Source: M3007 sp037445225
GTDB lineage: Bacteria > Bacteroidota > Bacteroidia > Chitinophagales > Saprospiraceae
Reading direction: 5' to 3'
Assembly (NCBI GenBank): GCA_037445225.1
Contig: JBBIKW010000005.1
Location: 147,202 to 211,201, forward strand
DNA length: 64,000 bases
Numbering within the stretch: the stretch's first letter is position 1; every line of letters begins with the position of its first letter. The translations under genes and the position numbers were made by a program. The notes under the pieces were generated by a model that saw nothing but the letters and a program-made list of their open reading frames with translations, was not told the DNA's origin and did not search any database. Below are positions 8,327-17,900 of the stretch, piece after piece.

Positions 8327-9431
8327 TCAATCGGTCTCGATAGGCGAAGGATTGCTCCGCCACATCAGATACGCCTTAAGGAAGCCGTCGATATCGCCGT
8401 CGAGCACCGCGTCGGGGTTATGCACCTTATACCCGCTGCGCAGGTCTTTGACCCAGCGGTCGTCGAGCACATAGGAGCGGATTTGGCTACCCCATTCGAT
8501 CTTAGCCTTGCTAGCTTCGATCTTTTCTTTTTCCTCTTGGCGCTTGCGCAGCTCCAGTTCATACAGCCGGCTTTTGAGCATTTGCATGGCGCGCTCGCGG
8601 TTTTGGTGCTGGCTGCGCTCTGCTTGGCACTCTACGACAATCCCTGTGGGCAGGTGGCGGAGCCGCACGGCAGACTCGGTGCGGTTGACGTGCTGCCCGC
8701 CCGCTCCAGAGGCGCGGAAGACGTCCATTTCAATATCGTCGGGTCGAATGACGATTTCGATGCTGTCGTCTTCTACCAGCGGATACACGAATACGGAGGC
8801 AAAGGAGGTCTGACGCTTGCCTTGGGCGTTGAAGGGGCTAACGCGCACTAGGCGGTGTACGCCGTTTTCTCCTTTTAGCCATCCGTAAGCGTAAGGGCCG
8901 CGGATCTCGATGCTGGCCGATTTGATGCCGGCGGTTTCGCCAGGCTGTTCGAAGATATCCACGACCGAAAAGCCCGACTTTTCGGCCCACATTCGGTACA
9001 TGCGCAGCAGCATGGCCGCCCAATCGCACGCCTCTGTGCCACCGGCGCCGGCGTTGATGGTGAGCACGGCATTCATAGGGTCTTCTTTCTGGTTGAGCGT
9101 GCTGCGGAACTCGGCATCGGCCAACATGCCGGCCGCCTTCTCGTACTGCCGGTCGAGCTCCTCTTCCGTGGCTAAACCCTCTCTGTGGAATTCGTACAAC
9201 ACCTCTAAGTCGTCGACCTCTCGGGCCAAGCGCTGATATTCTTCTACCCAATTTTTATGCATTCCCAGGGTGCGCTGAATATTTTCAGCGCGCTTGGGGT
9301 CGCTCCAGAATTGCGGGTCTAATGTTTGAGCGGTTAGGTCTTCTATCTCCCGCAGGCGGTTGTCGATGTCAAAGATACCTCCTTAACAACACCAACCGCT
9401 CTTTTAGATCTTTCCATTGCTCTAAAGTCAT
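8327..9431 (-). CDS. prfB: Peptide chain release factor 2, programmed +1 frameshift
   Basis: RF2 frees finished proteins at UGA and UAA codons. The gene is two overlapping frames. Codons from ATG 9431 read MTLEQWKDLKERLVLLRRYL and hit an in-frame TGA at 9371-9369. Skipping one base (9371) and continuing with GAC from 9370 gives DIDNRLREIEDLTAQTLDPQ and then the rest, 367 residues in all, close to the E. coli length of 365. The anticodon-like SPF motif is at about 198-200 and the catalytic GGQ at about 244-246 (ASGAGGQHVNRTES). A shorter model from the Met at 9262 would lose 56 residues of the N-terminal domain and is wrong. It is the last gene of nrnA-FKBP-prfB, with 27 bases to the upstream gene. 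Confidence 0.96.
9368..9384 (-). promoter_or_regulatory. prfB autoregulatory frameshift site
   Basis: Minus-strand sequence AAGGAGGTATCTTTGAC: an internal Shine-Dalgarno-like AGGAGG (9378-9383), three bases, then the slippery CTT before TGA C. This is the canonical RF2 site. When RF2 is scarce the ribosome pauses at TGA and slips +1, so RF2 controls its own synthesis. The element is seen directly; the mechanism is established for prfB in other bacteria. Confidence 0.95.
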
Positions 9432-9458
9432 GGCGCACAGTGTTTTTGGACAAAAGAA

Positions 9459-10304
9459 TTAGAGAACTTCTACGTAGAAAACCAGTTCGGAATTCGGTGG
9501 GATAGGACCAGCACTCTGGTTGCCGTAGCCTAAGGCCGCCGGAATAAAAAAGACCGCTTTACCGCCCCGGTTTAGGAGCATGACGCCCTCGTCGAAGCCG
9601 GGGATCATTTGCCCTACATTGGCGGGAAAGATGTAGGGCTCTCCGCGCTGATACGAGTTGTCGAACATGGTGCCGTTGGTGAGACAGCCGTAGTAGTGCA
9701 CTTTGACTTGCTCGCCCGTTTTGATGGGCGTGCCGTTACCCTTTTCTTCAATGAGGACTTTCAACCCAGAGCCGGTTGTAGTAAGGCCGGCGAGTTTTCC
9801 GGCTTTATAGTTTTTCAAAACCTCCTGCGTTCTATTCTGTACCGAGCTAAAGCGCGCCTCTGCTTCGGCGCGTCGTTTTTCCTTTTCGGCTCGCGTCACT
9901 ACATCGAGGAGCACCACTTCGTGCCGCACTTCTTTAGCATCTTTGAGTGCTGGCGGGATGAACTTTTGGAGAAAGGTGTCGATCTTTTCATAAACGGTAG
10001 CGCTATCGCCCTCACTCATGAGAAGCAGCCCGTCGTAGATGGGGGGCACGCGCACCGGCAAGTTTTCTTTGGTATACATCTCGTATTCGCGCGGACCGCC
10101 GAAGTTGCGCTCTGTACTCGACATCATCGAGTCGCCTACCCAGACGTAGTGCTGAATGAGGACAAAGTCGCCCGGCTGTGGTTTGATACCGCTCTTCTTT
10201 GTGTGGTTGATGAAGCGGTAGCCGTGTTCCGTTTTAATGCCATCGCCCTGACAGGCATAGAGAAGAGCTAATGCAGAAAGCAAAAATAACAAAGGACGCA
10301 TCAT
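9459..10304 (-). CDS. FKBP-type peptidyl-prolyl isomerase lipoprotein
   Basis: 281-residue lipoprotein: MMRPLLFLLSALALLYAC is the signal, with Cys18 acylated. The C-terminal 115 residues are an FKBP domain (GEQVKVHYYGCLTNGTMFDN, IPGFDEGVMLLNRGGKAVFF, PPNSELVFYVEVL). Residues about 30-150 look like a second, degenerate FKBP half (QPGDFVLIQHYVWVGDSMM, PPIYDGLLLMSEGD), and the two are joined by a charged helix. It should speed proline isomerisation of periplasmic or outer-membrane proteins. The layout resembles the GldI-type isomerases of gliding Bacteroidota, but that assignment is not secure. It lies 37 bases from nrnA and 27 from prfB on the same strand, probably in one transcript. Confidence 0.88.
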   Translation of the reverse strand: MMRPLLFLLSALALLYACQGDGIKTEHGYRFINHTKKSGIKPQPGDFVLIQHYVWVGDSMMSSTERNFGGPREYEMYTKENLPVRVPPIYDGLLLMSEGDSATVYEKIDTFLQKFIPPALKDAKEVRHEVVLLDVVTRAEKEKRRAEAEARFSSVQNRTQEVLKNYKAGKLAGLTTTGSGLKVLIEEKGNGTPIKTGEQVKVHYYGCLTNGTMFDNSYQRGEPYIFPANVGQMIPGFDEGVMLLNRGGKAVFFIPAALGYGNQSAGPIPPNSELVFYVEVL

Positions 10305-10341
10305 TACCTGAAAATGCCGTTTAATAGTGAACGAATGAATG

Positions 10342-11346
10342 TTAGCGATTGAGTATATCCTTGTACAGAGGGAGAATACTGATAAACTTATCGATAGTGG
10401 CCTTTAGGCTGAGGTGGGAGTAGGCCCCAGCAGCGTTTTTGTGGCCGCCGCCGTTGAAGTGCGTGCGGCAAATCTCTTGTACATCTACCTCGCCCTTAGA
10501 GCGCAAACTGAGCTTGACGATATTGGGCTGGTTGTGGATGAAGGCGGCTAAGCGCACATCCCGTATAGTAAGCAGGTAATTGACAATGCCTTCCGTATCG
10601 CCGCGTTGGATATCGAAAGTCTCGTAATCCCTGCGCGTCAGCCAGATATAAGCAGTGCGGTATTCCGGCAGATACTCCATGCGATTGGCCAAGCAATGGC
10701 CCAACAAGCGCAGGTTTTTGACCTTGTTGGAATTAAAAATTTTGTCTTGAACATCGACGTCGTCCACGCCGCGGTCGATGAGGTCGGCAGCAATGCGAAA
10801 GATACGGCTATTGGTAGCGTATTTGAAGGAACCCGTGTCGGTGACGATGCCGGTGTAGATACACATACCGACGACCGGAGTAAGCTTTAGGCGATCGCCC
10901 ATCGCTTCGATAAAAGTGTACACCAGCTCGGCCGTGCTGCTGGCGGAAGGCTCCGAAAATACGTAATCCGCTATAGGTTCGGGGTAAAGGTGGTGGTCGA
11001 TCAAGATACGCGTTCCCGGTATATCTCTTAGGTATTCGCCCATCTTGTCGATGCGGTTGAGTGCGTTAAAATCTAAGAAGATGAAGACCTTCTTTCGACT
11101 CAGCAATTGCCGGCACTCTTCGGTGTGGATGTCCCAGATGAGAATCTCCTCTGCTGCAGGGAGAAACTCAAACTCTACCGGATATTCCGACGGAAAAAGC
11201 ACGTGAACCGTATGGCCGTATTGGTCCAAGTAGTGCCGCATAGCTAAGGCGCTGCCAATAGCATCGCCGTCGGGATTGCGATGCGAAATCACCGCAATGT
11301 TTTGCGGTCGTTGAAGGATTTCTTTCAGCGCTGTGGGAATGAGCAT
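10342..11346 (-). CDS. nrnA: DHH-family nanoRNase / 3'-phosphoadenosine phosphatase
   Basis: 334 residues with DHH and DHHA1 domains. Metal-binding motifs are NPDGDAIGS (24-32), the Asp in FLDFNAL (92), and IDHHL (DHH at 117-119); the DHHA1 substrate motif GGGHKNAAG is at 299-307. The family (NrnA and relatives) degrades very short RNAs or c-di-NMP breakdown products and can dephosphorylate pAp, in the cytoplasm. The Met at 11346 is preferred over upstream TTG 11406 because MLIPTALKEILQRPQNIAVI matches the family start. A minus-strand -7 element at 11441-11448 lies upstream. First gene of nrnA-FKBP-prfB. The exact substrate within the family cannot be told from sequence. Confidence 0.9.
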   Translation of the reverse strand: MLIPTALKEILQRPQNIAVISHRNPDGDAIGSALAMRHYLDQYGHTVHVLFPSEYPVEFEFLPAAEEILIWDIHTEECRQLLSRKKVFIFLDFNALNRIDKMGEYLRDIPGTRILIDHHLYPEPIADYVFSEPSASSTAELVYTFIEAMGDRLKLTPVVGMCIYTGIVTDTGSFKYATNSRIFRIAADLIDRGVDDVDVQDKIFNSNKVKNLRLLGHCLANRMEYLPEYRTAYIWLTRRDYETFDIQRGDTEGIVNYLLTIRDVRLAAFIHNQPNIVKLSLRSKGEVDVQEICRTHFNGGGHKNAAGAYSHLSLKATIDKFISILPLYKDILNR

Positions 11347-11440
11347 GATGAATGGATTCACTAAGGCGGCGCAGCATATCTGGAGCCACTCAATTCGATT
11401 AGGCAAAAAGGATTATGGTTTTTTGCCCAAAAACAGGCCG

Positions 11441-11448
11441 CAAAGATA
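11441..11448 (-). promoter_or_regulatory. Promoter -7 element (TATCTTTG) for nrnA
   Basis: Minus-strand TAnnTTTG match about 95 bases before the nrnA start, in the nrnA-ndk divergent region. Confidence 0.45.
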
Positions 11449-11535
11449 GATTAAGCGCATACCTTTGTAAGCACTTCGAGATATTATTTCTGAAAGGACA
11501 CATATACGAGTAATATTTGAAATAAAATCTTGCTC

Positions 11536-11543
11536 TAAATTTG
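11536..11543 (+). promoter_or_regulatory. Promoter -7 element (TAAATTTG) for ndk
   Basis: TAnnTTTG match with a TTG at 11517-11519, 16 bases upstream, where the Bacteroidota -33 element is expected. It lies about 60 bases before ndk. A second match, TACCTTTG at 11460-11467, is farther upstream and could be an alternative start. Confidence 0.6.
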
Positions 11544-11604
11544 CGGTGCCTCGTCCTGCGGCACAGGTATTGGTGCTTGTAAAACGGAAAAGAAATGCAA
11601 AAGT

Positions 11605-12024
11605 ATGGGCAATAGAACATTCACCATGATTAAGCCTGACGCCGTGCGCGCAGGGAACATCGGCAACATTTTGCAAATGATCAACGCCGCGGGTTTTCGA
11701 ATCGTGGCTATGAAGCTGACGCAGATGACCAAAGAACGCGCCGGCCAATTTTACGCCGTTCACCGCGAGCGCCCCTTTTATGACGAGTTGTGTACCTTCA
11801 TGAGCAGCGGCCCGATAGTGGTGGCCATCCTCGAAAAAGACAATGCCGTAGAAGAGTTTCGCCGACTTATCGGAGCCACCGACCCATCGAAGGCTGAACC
11901 CGGCACCGTGCGAGCGCTATACGGTACTAATGTAGGCGAAAATGCGGTGCACGGGTCTGACAGCGACGAGAATGCCGCTATTGAAAGCGCCTTTCACTTT
12001 AGCGCTATGGAGATTTTTAGCTGA
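11605..12024 (+). CDS. ndk: Nucleoside diphosphate kinase
   Basis: 139 residues, the usual length. The enzyme passes the gamma-phosphate from ATP to other nucleoside diphosphates through a phosphohistidine. The family start NRTFTMIKPDAV and the active-site motif NAVHGSDS (His116) are intact, as is the AGxFYxxH-like helix (RAGQFYAVHRERPFY). Monocistronic between nrnA (divergent) and hpd (own promoter). Confidence 0.97.
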   Translation: MGNRTFTMIKPDAVRAGNIGNILQMINAAGFRIVAMKLTQMTKERAGQFYAVHRERPFYDELCTFMSSGPIVVAILEKDNAVEEFRRLIGATDPSKAEPGTVRALYGTNVGENAVHGSDSDENAAIESAFHFSAMEIFS

Positions 12025-12100
12025 CTCCGCTTCCCGCTGTAAGAGGGATTGGTCGGCTCTGACTGATAAAAATCATTGCTGCCGGCTGCAGGTGGTGCCG

Positions 12101-12108
12101 TATTTTTG
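12101..12108 (+). promoter_or_regulatory. Promoter -7 element (TATTTTTG) for hpd
   Basis: TAnnTTTG match with a TTG at 12076-12078, a 22-base spacer, about 65 bases before the hpd ATG. Confidence 0.6.
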
Positions 12109-12172
12109 TCCTCACTCCTGCGAATAAAAGAGGAGTATTTGCCTCTTTTCACAAAAAAGACCGCAGTCTATT

Positions 12173-13309
12173 ATGGATACGTTATCGCAAGCAGTGTCTC
12201 AGCCTAAGCCGGTGGAAACGGAAGATTTCTTTCCGATAAAAGGCACTGACCACATCGAGTTTTACGTGGGCAATGCCAAGCAAAGCGCGCTGTATTATCA
12301 GGCAGCATTTGGCTTCGAATGGGTAGCCTACATGGGCCCAGAAACCGGCGTGCGCGATCGCGTCAGCTATGTGCTTCAGCAGGGTAAGATTCGCTTAGTG
12401 CTTACGGCAGCGTTAACTCCGGAACACGAGATCGCTCGCCATGTAGCTCTCCATGGCGATGGTGTCAAAGTGCTGGCCTTGTGGGTCGACGACGCAGAGA
12501 AGCTGTATTACACGGCCTTGGAGCGGGGTGCCGAGAGTGCCTTCCCTCCAAAGGTGCTTCGCGACGAACACGGCGAAGTCGTGGTGGCTGCCATCAAGAC
12601 CTACGGTGAGACCATTCACACGTTGGTGGATCGAAACCGCTATAATGGCCCGTTTTTGCCGGGCTATCAGGCTCGAAAAAGCATCTACCCCGTAAAGCCG
12701 GTGGGTCTGAAGTACGTCGATCACTGTGTGGGCAATGTCGAGTTGGGGGCCATGAACAAGTGGGTAAAGTTTTATCAAGACGTGATGGGCTTTAAATTGC
12801 TCATCACCTTCGACGACAAGGACATCAGCACGGAGTACAGCGCTCTTATGTCGAAAGTCGTCTCCAACGGCAACGGCTATATCAAGTTTCCCATCAACGA
12901 GCCGGCCAAAGGCTTAAAGAAGAGCCAGATAGAGGAGTACTTGGACTTTTACCGCTCGGCCGGTGTGCAACACATCGCGTTGGCTACCGACGACATCATT
13001 ACCACAGTAACCCAACTGCGCGCTAATGGGGTGGACTTTTTGTACGTGCCCGAGACGTACTACGACGATGTTCTGGAGCGCGTAGGCGAAATAGAGGAAG
13101 ATTTGGAAGACCTCAAACGCCTCAACATACTGGTCGATCGCGATGAGGAGGGCTATTTGCTCCAGCTCTTTACCAAGCCGGTACAGGATAGACCTACAGT
13201 CTTCTACGAAATCATCCAGCGCCGGGGTGCTAAGTCGTTTGGCAAAGGGAATTTCAAGGCGCTGTTCGAGGCCATCGAGCGCGAGCAGGCGCTGCGCGGA
13301 ACGCTGTAG
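12173..13309 (+). CDS. hpd: 4-hydroxyphenylpyruvate dioxygenase
   Basis: 378 residues with two vicinal-oxygen-chelate halves. The enzyme converts 4-hydroxyphenylpyruvate to homogentisate using Fe(II) and oxygen, in tyrosine breakdown. The iron ligands are visible: His184 (YVDHCVGNVE), His267 (GVQHIALATDD) and Glu346 (TVFYEIIQR). The C-terminal helix region GKGNFKALFEAIEREQ is also family-typical. The N-terminal half starts at GTDHIEFYVGNAKQSALYYQ. No homogentisate dioxygenase or other tyrosine-pathway gene is in the window, so the pathway must be split in this genome. It has its own promoter-like element and is convergent with the E2 gene. Confidence 0.96.
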   Translation: MDTLSQAVSQPKPVETEDFFPIKGTDHIEFYVGNAKQSALYYQAAFGFEWVAYMGPETGVRDRVSYVLQQGKIRLVLTAALTPEHEIARHVALHGDGVKVLALWVDDAEKLYYTALERGAESAFPPKVLRDEHGEVVVAAIKTYGETIHTLVDRNRYNGPFLPGYQARKSIYPVKPVGLKYVDHCVGNVELGAMNKWVKFYQDVMGFKLLITFDDKDISTEYSALMSKVVSNGNGYIKFPINEPAKGLKKSQIEEYLDFYRSAGVQHIALATDDIITTVTQLRANGVDFLYVPETYYDDVLERVGEIEEDLEDLKRLNILVDRDEEGYLLQLFTKPVQDRPTVFYEIIQRRGAKSFGKGNFKALFEAIEREQALRGTL

Positions 13310-13315
13310 ACAAGG

Positions 13316-13345
13316 GGCAGCTCCGCGTTCGAACACAGAGCTGCC
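13316..13345. terminator. Hairpin between convergent hpd and E2 genes
   Basis: Perfect 8-bp inverted repeat GGCAGCTC (13316-13323) / GAGCTGCC (13338-13345) with a 14-base loop, just after the hpd stop and 21 bases from the E2 stop. No T run on either side, so termination is inferred from position only. Confidence 0.4.
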
Positions 13346-13366
13346 GGCTATGCCCATGCGGCTGGC

Positions 13367-14698
13367 TTAGATGGGGCGTTTCGGGTCGAATTGCTCTAAA
13401 TAGTCGGCCACGCGGCGCAAGAACGAGCCGCCCAGCATGCCGTCGACGATGCGGTGGTCGTAAGAGAGCGATAGGAACATCATGTGCCGAATCGCGATGA
13501 CGTCGCCGTGTTCCGTCTCGAGTACGGCGGGTTTTTTGCGGATGGCCCCAGTAGCGAGAATGGCCACTTGCGGCTGGTTGATGATGGGCGTTCCCATCAC
13601 GTTGCCGAAGGTTCCAACATTTGTCAGCGTGAAGGTGCCACCCTGGATTTCCTCCGGTTTAAGTTGGTTTTGGCGCGCGCGGTTAGCTAAGTCGTTGACC
13701 GCTTTGGTCAGACCGACCAAGTTGAGATGGTCGGCGTTGCGCACGACGGGCACGATGAGGTTGCCGTTGGGCAGGGCTGTGGCCATGCCGATGTGAATGC
13801 TTTTTTTCACCAGGATGCGCGTGCCGTCCACAGAGGCATTGATAAGGGGGAAGTCGCGGATGGCGCGCACAATAGCCTCTAAGAAGAGCGGCGTGAATGT
13901 GATGTTTTCTCCGTACTTCTTGTAAAAGTCTTCCTTTATGCGCTGGCGCCAGAGGACGAGGTTGGTGACGTCGGCTTCGACAAAGGAGGTGACGTGCGGG
14001 CTAGTGTGCTTGCTCATGACCATGTGCTCGGCGATGAGCCGGCGCATGCGGTCCATCTCGATAATTTCGACATCGCCCGTCAAGGAAGGAGCGGCCGGCG
14101 CTGTTGGGGCCGCAGCAGCAGGCGCCGCCGGAGCGGTTTGCGGTGCGGAAGAGGAGGCAGCGGGTGCCGTTGTGGCTTTTCGCTGCTGGACATAAGCTAG
14201 GATATCTTTTTTGGTGACGCGTCCCTCTTGTCCAGTACCCGGAATGCGGTCGAGCTCTTCCAAACTAATGCCTTCTTCGCGCGCTATGGTGCGCACTAAG
14301 GGCGAATAAAAGCGGCCGCTGCTGACGGACGTTGCCGGCGTATTAGCCGCCGCTGCCGGCACAAAGGGTACTGCCGGAGCTTCTGCTGGAGCTGTTGCAG
14401 CAGCCGAACGACCATTTCCTACCGTCTCGCTTATGCTGGGCGACGCCGCTGCTGCCGCCTCCGTCTCGATGACCGCGATGACGGTATTGATGGGCACGAC
14501 GTCGTTTTCTTTAAAGAACACCTCCGTCAAAACGCCTTCTACCGGAGAAGGAACCTCGCTGTCGACTTTGTCGGTGGCAATATCTAAGATGGGCTCATCC
14601 AGAGCTACTCGGTCGCCGGGCTTTTTGCGCCACCTCAGGATGGTGGCCTCCATGATGCTTTCGCCCATCTTGGGCATGACAAGTTCTACGCGCGCCAT
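13367..14698 (-). CDS. 2-oxoacid dehydrogenase E2 (dihydrolipoamide acyltransferase)
   Basis: 443 residues. An N-terminal lipoyl domain (1-80) carries the lipoylated lysine in ATDKVDSEV (Lys44). An Ala/Pro-rich linker leads to an E3/E1-binding domain (about 130-170, SPLVRTIAREEGISLEEL...GTGQEGRVTKKDI), a second Ala/Pro linker, and the acyltransferase domain (about 210-443) ending in the catalytic DHRIVDGM (His415, Asp419). It transfers an acyl group from lipoamide to CoA in a large E1-E2-E3 complex. Whether it serves pyruvate, 2-oxoglutarate or branched-chain oxoacids is not decided by the visible sequence; a branched-chain type is plausible. No E1 or E3 gene is adjacent. Confidence 0.9.
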   Translation of the reverse strand: MARVELVMPKMGESIMEATILRWRKKPGDRVALDEPILDIATDKVDSEVPSPVEGVLTEVFFKENDVVPINTVIAVIETEAAAAASPSISETVGNGRSAAATAPAEAPAVPFVPAAAANTPATSVSSGRFYSPLVRTIAREEGISLEELDRIPGTGQEGRVTKKDILAYVQQRKATTAPAASSSAPQTAPAAPAAAAPTAPAAPSLTGDVEIIEMDRMRRLIAEHMVMSKHTSPHVTSFVEADVTNLVLWRQRIKEDFYKKYGENITFTPLFLEAIVRAIRDFPLINASVDGTRILVKKSIHIGMATALPNGNLIVPVVRNADHLNLVGLTKAVNDLANRARQNQLKPEEIQGGTFTLTNVGTFGNVMGTPIINQPQVAILATGAIRKKPAVLETEHGDVIAIRHMMFLSLSYDHRIVDGMLGGSFLRRVADYLEQFDPKRPI

Positions 14699-14759
14699 AT
14701 TTCACAATAAGTTGAGAGTGCTGCTCCTAAGGGCAGACCTGCTTAAAACGGGAGCGGCG

Positions 14760-14767
14760 CAAAGGTA
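14760..14767 (-). promoter_or_regulatory. Promoter -7 element (TACCTTTG) for the E2 gene
   Basis: Exact TAnnTTTG match on the minus strand about 60 bases before the E2 start. Confidence 0.55.
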
Positions 14768-14930
14768 GGAATTTCAGCGGCGAAATGGCGCCTCAAATCG
14801 GCACTCGCTGCTTATAAGAGCGTTTTGCTCAAATGCTTTGTTTGGTTTCGGCGTTAGCAAATTGAAAGCGCACCTTTTTTGCCATCTTAGCGTCTTGATT
14901 GTTATGTCTCTGTTTTCATAAATTCAGACT

Positions 14931-17900
14931 ATGCGAAGCGCGTCTCTGTTTTTGCTCTTCATTGGGCTTGTTGCCAGTACTCCGGCATGGGGGCAATACT
15001 TTGGCCGCAACAAGCCGCGCTATCAAAAGCATTCGTTTCAAGTACATAAAACGGCGCATTTCCGTATTTACGACTACCTAAACAATCCGGAAAAGCTGCG
15101 CGAATTGGCGGCTTCTGCGGAATTGTGGTACCGCATGCACCAGGCCGTGCTCTTAGACACTTTTGTGGAAAAGAACCCGCTTATCATCTACAACGATCAC
15201 GCGGGTTTCCAACAGACCAATACCATCATGGGCGATATTGGCGTGGGCACGGGGGGAGTGACGGAGGCCCTGCGCAACCGTGTAGTCTTTCCCGTGGCCA
15301 TGACCAACCAGCAAACGCACCACGTCTTAGGGCACGAGTTAGTTCACGCGTTTCAATACAAGCTAATTTTGGACGACGACTCCACCTCGATGCGCAACTT
15401 AGGAAACTTGCCGTTGTGGATGGTGGAGGGTTTAGCGGAATACTTGTCTATTGGGCGTATCGACCCGCACACCGCCATGTGGATGCGCGACGCGGTGAAG
15501 AACGATCAACTGCCCAAAACCCTGCGCGATTTAGACCGCGGCAACTTTTTCCCTTACCGCTGGGGGCAAGCTTTTTGGGCCTTTGTCACGGGTACGTATG
15601 GCGATGCGGTCATCCAGCCGCTCTTTTACAACACCGCTCTGGTGGGTTTAGAGAATGCTGTGCCCTTGGTGTTGGGCATCTCGGTTGACTCGCTGTCGGC
15701 TTCCTGGACGCGCGCGCTGAACAGTTACTATGGGCAATGGGTGAACAAAGGCAAGAAAGAGCGCTTGCCTGGAAAGCGCTTGCTTTCGGAGGACAACTTC
15801 GGTTCGATGAATATCTCTCCGGCTATTAGCCCAAACGAGCGATATTTTATCTTTCTGTCGGAACGCAATCTGTTTTCCATAGACCTATATCTGGCCGATG
15901 CGCGCACAGGAAAGGTGCTGCGCAAGGTGGCCAGCAGTGCGCAAGACGGGCATATCGATCACTTCGACTTTATTGAAAGTGCCGGAACATGGGCACCCGA
16001 CAGTAAGCGCTTTGCCTTTGACGTCTACGAGCAAGGGCGCAGCGTGCTCATTGTCAAGGACGTTTTCTCGGGCAAAACCTTAGAGCGCATCGCCATCCCC
16101 GGTGTGCCGGAGTTTAGCCATCCGGCTTGGAGCCCCGATGGAAAGACCATCGTCGTCGCCGGGCTGGTCAATGGGCAAACCGACCTGTACGCTTACGACA
16201 TAAAGACTAAACGGGTGCGGCAACTGACCAACGACCGCTATTCGGAGATACACCCTACTTGGAGCCGCGACGGCGCTATGCTGGCCTTTGCTACCGACCA
16301 GCTGAGCATGGAGCGCGGGCGAAACGACGGCGCCTGGCGCATGAACTTGGCTATCATGGACATGGCTAACGGCCGCATAGAGATGTTGGATCTCTTCCCA
16401 GGAGCAGATAACCTCAACCCACAGTTCGACGAGCGCGGCAACCTCTACTTCTTGAGCAACCGCGATGGGATGCGCAACGCATATAGCTATGACCTGCAAA
16501 CAAGACAGGTGTTTCAAGTAACGGACCTCGAAGTAGGGATTTGCGGTATCACCCACTATGCTCCAGCCATTGCGCTGTCGGGCGACCGGCTTCTGTACAC
16601 GTATTACAACGAAGGCAGCTACGCTATCTACCAAGTGCGCACCGAGAACTTGGAGCGCAAAGAGGTGAATGTCAATGCTGTAGACCTATCTCCCGCGGCC
16701 CTTCCGCCGTTTATTCCGGGAAGGCGCGATGTGGTGAACACTAACCTGCGCCTCATGGATGCGAACTTTAGGGAAGTGTTCGACACGCTCGTGCTGCAAA
16801 AAGTACCCTACAAACCCAACTTCTCGCTTTCCTATCTCGGCGGTGGCGGCGGCATTGGGGTCACCACTGGCAACACTTCTTTTGGTGCAGCTACCGGATT
16901 AGCTGGTGGCATAGACATGCTTTTCGACGATGTGTTGGGAAACAACCAGCTGTACGTCGGCCTCGCCGTTAACGGCGAAATTCAAGACGCTGCAGGCATC
17001 TTCTCCTTCATTAACAACAAGAGTCGCCTGAGCTGGGGGGGTGCCTTTTCGCATATCCCTATCCGGTCTGTGGCCTATTATGGGTTTCGCGAAACGCCGT
17101 TGGAGATAAGGCCAGGTGTCGTAGATACCTTTTTGGAGGAAGTTCTGGGCGTCCAGCGCCTCTTTCAGGAGCGCCTCAGCGCGTTTGTCATGTATCCGTT
17201 CTCTGTCACGCGGCGCCTCGAGTTGGGCGGCGCCTTTGAGTTCTACAGTACGCGCATCACAGAATACTCTACTTTCTACGATCGATTCAATTTTTTTCCC
17301 ATAGGCAATCGCCGCCAGCGAGTGCCTGGCTCGAGCCAGCTGTTTTTGTTTAACGCAAACGCCGCCTTTGTAGGCGACAACGCCGCCTTTGGATTTACGG
17401 CTCCTCTACAAGGGTGGCGCTATCGAATAGGGTTTGAACAGTTCTTCGGCGATTTCAACTTTACGACAGTGTTGGTGGATGGACGCCGATATTTTCGGTT
17501 GCGCCCCTTCACATTGGCCTTCCGGAGCTTGTCCTATGGCCGCTTTGGAGGAAATTCCAACCAAGTCTTTCCCTTTTTCTTGGGCAACCCTTGGTTTGTT
17601 CGCGGCTACGGGAGTAACGACTTGTACACCGATGACCCGGAGCTGGCCAATCGGATGATCGGCAGCAAAATGTCGGTGCTCAATGCAGAGCTGCGCCTGC
17701 CTTTCTTGGGGCGCCGGCCGCTCAGCTTGGTAAACTTTTTCCTGCCGGTAGATTTGAGCTTCTTTGCCGACGGGGGCGTGGCTTTTTACGATTTTCAAGA
17801 TCTGAGAGAGGCTTCTCCTCGAACGGGCGCTATTCACCAGCCCATTTTTAGTATCGGAACCTCTATCCGCTTAAACTTATTCGGGGCCCTAATCTTAGAG

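Noticed and set aside
8327..9262. Annotating prfB from the internal Met at 9262 as a short RF2
   Set aside because: The upstream 9263-9431 sequence encodes a family-typical N-terminus in two frames with the canonical frameshift site, so the gene is longer and not broken.
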